From assembly GCA_023415825.1 (NCBI GenBank), contig JAEZJF010000022.1:186001-250000 (forward strand): a DNA stretch of 64,000 bases, written 5' to 3'. This DNA is from Bacillota bacterium. Its GTDB lineage: Bacteria > Bacillota > Clostridia > DSM-8532. Positions within the stretch are counted from its first letter, which is position 1, and each line of letters starts with the position of its first letter. The position numbers and the translations under genes were made by a program. The notes under the pieces were generated by a model. It was not told the origin of the DNA. It did no database searches and saw only the letters and a program-made list of their open reading frames with translations. Of this stretch, positions 60,810 through 64,000 are shown piece by piece.

Positions 60810-61444
60810 GAAAGAAGGAAAAAGCAGCAGCCCTATTGCAGGAGCTTGCAAATCTCTATCCGGAAGCACGATGTTCACTTGATTTCAATAACCCGCTGGA
60901 ACTGCTGGTGGCGACTCAATTGGCCGCCCAATGCACCGACGCCCGGGTCAATATTGTAACAAAGGATCTCTTTAAAAAATACAGAACCCTTGAGGATTTT
61001 GCCGGAGCGGACTTGTCGGAGCTGGAGCAGGATATAAAGTCTACAGGCTTCTTTAGAAATAAAGCGAAAAATATCAAAGAGTGCTGTATTAAAATACTAA
61101 AGGACTTTAATGGCAAAGTGCCCGGTACCATGGAGGAGCTTCTTACCTTGCCCGGAGTGGGAAGAAAGACTGCCAATGTCATGCTTTCAACAGTTTTTGA
61201 CAAACCCGGTGTGATTGTAGATACCCATTGCTCAAGATTGGCAGGCAGGCTGGGACTCACCCAATCAGAAAACCCTGACATTATTGAACGAGATCTCATG
61301 AAGCTCCTTCCAAGACGCGAATGGGCTAATTTCTCACATTACCTTGTTTATCACGGACGTGCTGTCTGCCAGGCCAGAACGCCCAAGTGCGAAATATGTA
61401 GACTATTGCCATATTGCGATTTTGGTAAAAAAAAGATAAAATAA
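60806..61444 (+). CDS. nth: endonuclease III
   Basis: 212 residues. Helix-hairpin-helix LPGVGRKTANVMLSTVF with the catalytic Lys, catalytic Asp in VDTHCSRLAGRLGL, and the [4Fe-4S] motif CQARTPKCEICRLLPYC (Cys-x6-Cys-x2-Cys-x5-Cys). It is a DNA glycosylase/AP lyase for oxidised pyrimidines. The start is a TTG overlapping the glgA stop (TTGA), so translation is coupled; GGAAGAAGG is upstream. Why it pairs with glgA is unclear. Confidence 0.96.
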   Translation: MRKKEKAAALLQELANLYPEARCSLDFNNPLELLVATQLAAQCTDARVNIVTKDLFKKYRTLEDFAGADLSELEQDIKSTGFFRNKAKNIKECCIKILKDFNGKVPGTMEELLTLPGVGRKTANVMLSTVFDKPGVIVDTHCSRLAGRLGLTQSENPDIIERDLMKLLPRREWANFSHYLVYHGRAVCQARTPKCEICRLLPYCDFGKKKIK

Positions 61445-61470
61445 ATTTAATTACATGCTGGGGGATCAAA

Positions 61471-63600
61471 ATGCTGCAAAATGAGGGTTTGACGCTCGGA
61501 ACCATGCCCGGGGATGTCATTTTCGCTCTTGATATCGGGACTCGTACTATTATAGGTGTTGTAGGCGTTCAACAGGATGAACGCTTTTTGGTTCATGCCG
61601 TGGAAATCATTTCTCACGAGAGCCGTGCTATGGTTGACGGACAGATCCATGATATCGCCAAAGTGGTCCAGGGGGTTGTTAAGGTCAAGACGACGCTGGA
61701 AAAAAAGCTTGGTTATTCGCTAACCAGGGTGTCTATCGCAGCAGCGGGGCGTGTTTTGAAAACCTGCCAGGTCAAGGTGGAACGTGAAATTGAGGAAGGC
61801 AGAGAAATTGATACTCAGCTTATCAGCGCCCTCGAGATGGAAGGCATCCAAAAAGCCCAGATTAAAATAGAAAGCGATCTTCCCCAAAAAGAGAAAAAGG
61901 ACCAGTTTTATTGCGTGGGCTACAGTGTTGTCAGCTACTATCTCAATGATTATGTCATCTCGAGCCTGTCAGGTCATAAAGGGAATAAAGCGGGTGTTGA
62001 GGTTTTAGCTACTTTTCTACCTCAGATGGTTGTAGACAGTCTTTACACGGTCATGGAAAGGACGGGGCTGGAGGTCACACACCTTACCCTTGAGCCTATT
62101 GCGGCCCTGAATGTAGCCATTCCGAAAGATTTGCGCCTGCTGAACCTGGCGTTGGTGGATATTGGTGCCGGCACCTCAGATATTGCCATCACCAAATCAG
62201 GCACTGTCGTGGCCTATGCCATGGTGCCTGTTGCGGGGGATGAGCTGACAGAGACCATTGCCCAGCATTATCTTGTTGATTTTAACACGGCGGAAAAAAT
62301 CAAAATTTCATTAACGAACACCAAAGAATCCATTATCTTTACTGATATTCTCGATAACCAGATCAGTGTAGGGGCACAGGAGGTTAACGAAGTCATCTAC
62401 CCTGTGGTGGAGCAATTGGCCAGAACCATTACTGAAAAAATACTGGCCTATAACGGAGGAAAAACTCCCAATGCTATCTTTCTGGTAGGTGGCGGAAGCC
62501 AGGCCAGTGGATTATGCGACGCCCTTTCCGCAACAATTGGGCTGCCCAAAGAAAGAGTAGCCGTGAGAAACCGGAGTATAGCAAAAAACATAGTCCTCGA
62601 GCAAGATATCCTAATGGGGCCGGATAGCATAACACCTCTGGGAATCCTGGTCACCACGGCCATGACCAATGGTGAGGACTTCTTCTTTGTGACAGTAAAC
62701 GGAAACAGAGTACGCATGTATAATTCACGGAAAATGTCAGTCTCCGATGCGCTAATTCTGGCAGGCTTCAACCCTGATCAACTCATTTGCAAGTCAGGAA
62801 AAAATCTGAAGTTTATCATAAATGGCAAGGATAAAACAGTTCGAGGCAGTTTAGGAAAACCTGCTGAAATCTATGTTAATGGCACAGTTTCAGGCCTCAA
62901 CAGTCATATAGTACCCGGGGATGACCTTTTAGTAGTTCCTGCCGAAAAAGGCCTGGACGGCACAATACGGGTCTCAGACCTTAATAGAGACTTTGAGCCT
63001 ATTTATCTTAAATATGGTGAACATGCAGAGACCCTTTATCCAAGGGTTTTAATAAATGGTAAAGAAACAGCTCCCGAAAATCTCATAAACCAAGGGGAAG
63101 AGGTTGAAATTGTGGAAGCCATGACTCTTGAGGAAATGGCGAAACGCTATGAGATGGATCCCCTTGTCTGGGAATTCCATGTCAACGGTGTTTCCTCTGA
63201 TATAAATACCATACTTAAATCAGGGGATCAGGTCGTTGGTATACCCCGAACTTATGCAGTTTCCCAGCCTTCATTTGTTATCGAAAAGACGAGTCATTCA
63301 GAAGAATTATCCGTCGATAAGCCCGAAGAAATAACCATTGCATCCAATATCCAATCACTGCTTAAAGAGGTGGGACACCGAGTGGCGGAACGGGACGGAA
63401 TAATGCTGACGGTCAATGGAAAAGCCATTAATCTGCCTCCCAAAAGCACCCCTTATATGTTCATAGATATCTTTAATCATATAGATTTTGACCTTACCTC
63501 TCCGAAAGGGGTCATCGTGCTGAAACTGAACGGTAAAGAAGCCAGCTACACTGATATTATAAAATCCGGAGATTTGATCGATATATACTGGAAAGAGTAG
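61471..63600 (+). CDS. FtsA-like (ASKHA-fold) cell division protein with long C-terminal repeat region
   Basis: 709 residues, far longer than the usual FtsA of about 420. Residues about 15-385 are an actin-like FtsA fold: ALDIGTRTIIGVVG (phosphate 1), SHESRAMVDGQIHD, LEPIAALNVAIPKD, LVDIGAGTSDIAIT (phosphate 2) and FLVGGGSQASGL (adenosine). The last 320 residues contain several beta-grasp-like units with the pattern Asn-Gly ... Ile-x-x-Gly-Asp/Glu-x-Val/Ile (for example VLINGKETA with INQGEEVEIV, FHVNGVSSD with LKSGDQVVGI, LKLNGKEASY with IKSGDLIDIY). No C-terminal amphipathic helix like FtsA is seen. Likely a cytoskeletal or assembly ATPase at the membrane; the partner is unknown. Start ATG 61471 has TGGGGGA upstream. 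Confidence 0.8.
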   Translation: MLQNEGLTLGTMPGDVIFALDIGTRTIIGVVGVQQDERFLVHAVEIISHESRAMVDGQIHDIAKVVQGVVKVKTTLEKKLGYSLTRVSIAAAGRVLKTCQVKVEREIEEGREIDTQLISALEMEGIQKAQIKIESDLPQKEKKDQFYCVGYSVVSYYLNDYVISSLSGHKGNKAGVEVLATFLPQMVVDSLYTVMERTGLEVTHLTLEPIAALNVAIPKDLRLLNLALVDIGAGTSDIAITKSGTVVAYAMVPVAGDELTETIAQHYLVDFNTAEKIKISLTNTKESIIFTDILDNQISVGAQEVNEVIYPVVEQLARTITEKILAYNGGKTPNAIFLVGGGSQASGLCDALSATIGLPKERVAVRNRSIAKNIVLEQDILMGPDSITPLGILVTTAMTNGEDFFFVTVNGNRVRMYNSRKMSVSDALILAGFNPDQLICKSGKNLKFIINGKDKTVRGSLGKPAEIYVNGTVSGLNSHIVPGDDLLVVPAEKGLDGTIRVSDLNRDFEPIYLKYGEHAETLYPRVLINGKETAPENLINQGEEVEIVEAMTLEEMAKRYEMDPLVWEFHVNGVSSDINTILKSGDQVVGIPRTYAVSQPSFVIEKTSHSEELSVDKPEEITIASNIQSLLKEVGHRVAERDGIMLTVNGKAINLPPKSTPYMFIDIFNHIDFDLTSPKGVIVLKLNGKEASYTDIIKSGDLIDIYWKE

Positions 63601-63628
63601 ATTGTGGTTAAATGTGTGGAGGTAGCAT

Positions 63629-64000
63629 TTGGACATTAGTGATCAGCATCACATTGAGAAAGCGTTCAGCAACACCACCAAGTACGAAAGGCTTGCCGCT
63701 AAATTAGGATGGGTCATCTTTCTTGTTCTCATTCTTGGAGATGTTATTACCCGTATTTTCATTTCGGGGAAATTTCTCATTTCAGGATTTTTTGGTGTCC
63801 AGGTTTCGCTTTATATTCTGTTCATGGTGCTGAATCTGGCTAAGATAAATGCTGTAAAAAAAGAAAAAGCTGATTATCTTAAATATTTTAACATTTTAAA
63901 GGGCTTCGAAGTCATTGTTCTTGCTATCCTCATAAGCACCCTTCATTGCAGCGAATATTTTTATTTTGTTCCTCTGTTCTCCATAACCTTCGTCAGCCTC
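63629..64000 (+). CDS. membrane protein, N-terminal part (runs off the window)
   Basis: TTG at 63629 follows GGAGGT at good spacing and opens a frame of 124 residues that is still open at the window end. After a hydrophilic start (MDISDQHHIEKAFSNTTKYERL) come four hydrophobic segments (LGWVIFLVLILGDVI, FLISGFFGVQVSLYILFMVLNL, ILKGFEVIVLAILIST, FYFVPLFSITFVSL). This arrangement is common at the N-terminus of sensor kinases or diguanylate cyclases, but the effector part is outside the window, so no function is assigned. It is 28 bases after the FtsA-like gene and probably in its operon. Confidence 0.6.
   Translation, partial: MDISDQHHIEKAFSNTTKYERLAAKLGWVIFLVLILGDVITRIFISGKFLISGFFGVQVSLYILFMVLNLAKINAVKKEKADYLKYFNILKGFEVIVLAILISTLHCSEYFYFVPLFSITFVSL

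Noticed and set aside
1..64000. CRISPR arrays, tRNA/rRNA genes, insertion sequences, attachment sites or replication origin
   Set aside because: I looked for regular spaced repeats, cloverleaf sequences, transposase motifs and DnaA-box clusters and saw none I could support.

Overview
The window reads as a chromosome segment of an anaerobic, probably spore-forming member of the Clostridia (Firmicutes). This rests on strong AGGAGG-type ribosome binding sites, frequent TTG starts, many short U-tailed intrinsic terminators, a DUF4364 protein, a SPOCS-type (DUF3794-like) protein, S-layer-homology exported proteins and a Clostridia-style central metabolism. No rRNA, tRNA, CRISPR array, insertion sequence or prophage was seen. 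The genus cannot be fixed from the sequence alone.

Layout. 1-5.4 kb: the 3' end of an L-fucose/L-arabinose-isomerase-like gene, a GT4 glycosyltransferase, an S-layer-anchored M13 metallopeptidase and a ketopantoate-reductase homologue on the opposite strand. 5.6-10.7 kb: a tiny membrane peptide, an AraC regulator and a 1284-residue secreted Asp-box (sialidase-like) protein, in visibly G+C-richer DNA. 10.9-13.8 kb: a GH13 oligo-1,6-glucosidase, a small hydrophilic protein and a SPOCS protein with a Cys/charge octad tail. 13.9-20.2 kb (minus strand): malic enzyme and an LDH-fold malate dehydrogenase (a malate shunt), a four-module sulfur/thiol oxidoreductase with a Crp/Fnr regulator, and thioredoxin. 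20.4-25 kb: two cyclophilins in tandem, a DUF218 membrane protein, DUF4364, and an exported 5'-nucleotidase with LysM. 25-33 kb: aconitase, NADP-isocitrate dehydrogenase, two RCK/TrkA proteins, a HAD phosphatase, then a GntR regulator with citrate synthase. Together these form the oxidative half-TCA branch that supplies 2-oxoglutarate. 33-41.2 kb: an arabinoside-utilisation locus in which GH127 + ABC transporter genes diverge from LacI + GH51, with TAAACGTTTA operators between. 41.3-64 kb: housekeeping genes: an SLH/transglutaminase protein, smc-ftsY, a tandem glycine riboswitch in front of serA, ppx-ppk1, rimO-pgsA-rpsO-pnp, glgA-nth, an FtsA-like ATPase with a long repeat tail, and the start of a membrane protein.

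The most unusual observation is a 73/74-nt intergenic element present twice (16235-16307 minus, 56896-56969 plus). In both cases it has the same orientation as the gene downstream (mdh and pnp). The two copies share long identical flanks, but the central 14-bp hairpin differs by compensatory base changes, so the fold appears to be under selection. Other points worth a look are the serA riboswitch, the natural Arg at the LDH specificity position, the octad-repeat SPOCS tail and the covalent CoA-disulfide-reductase/rhodanese/TusA/DsrE fusion.
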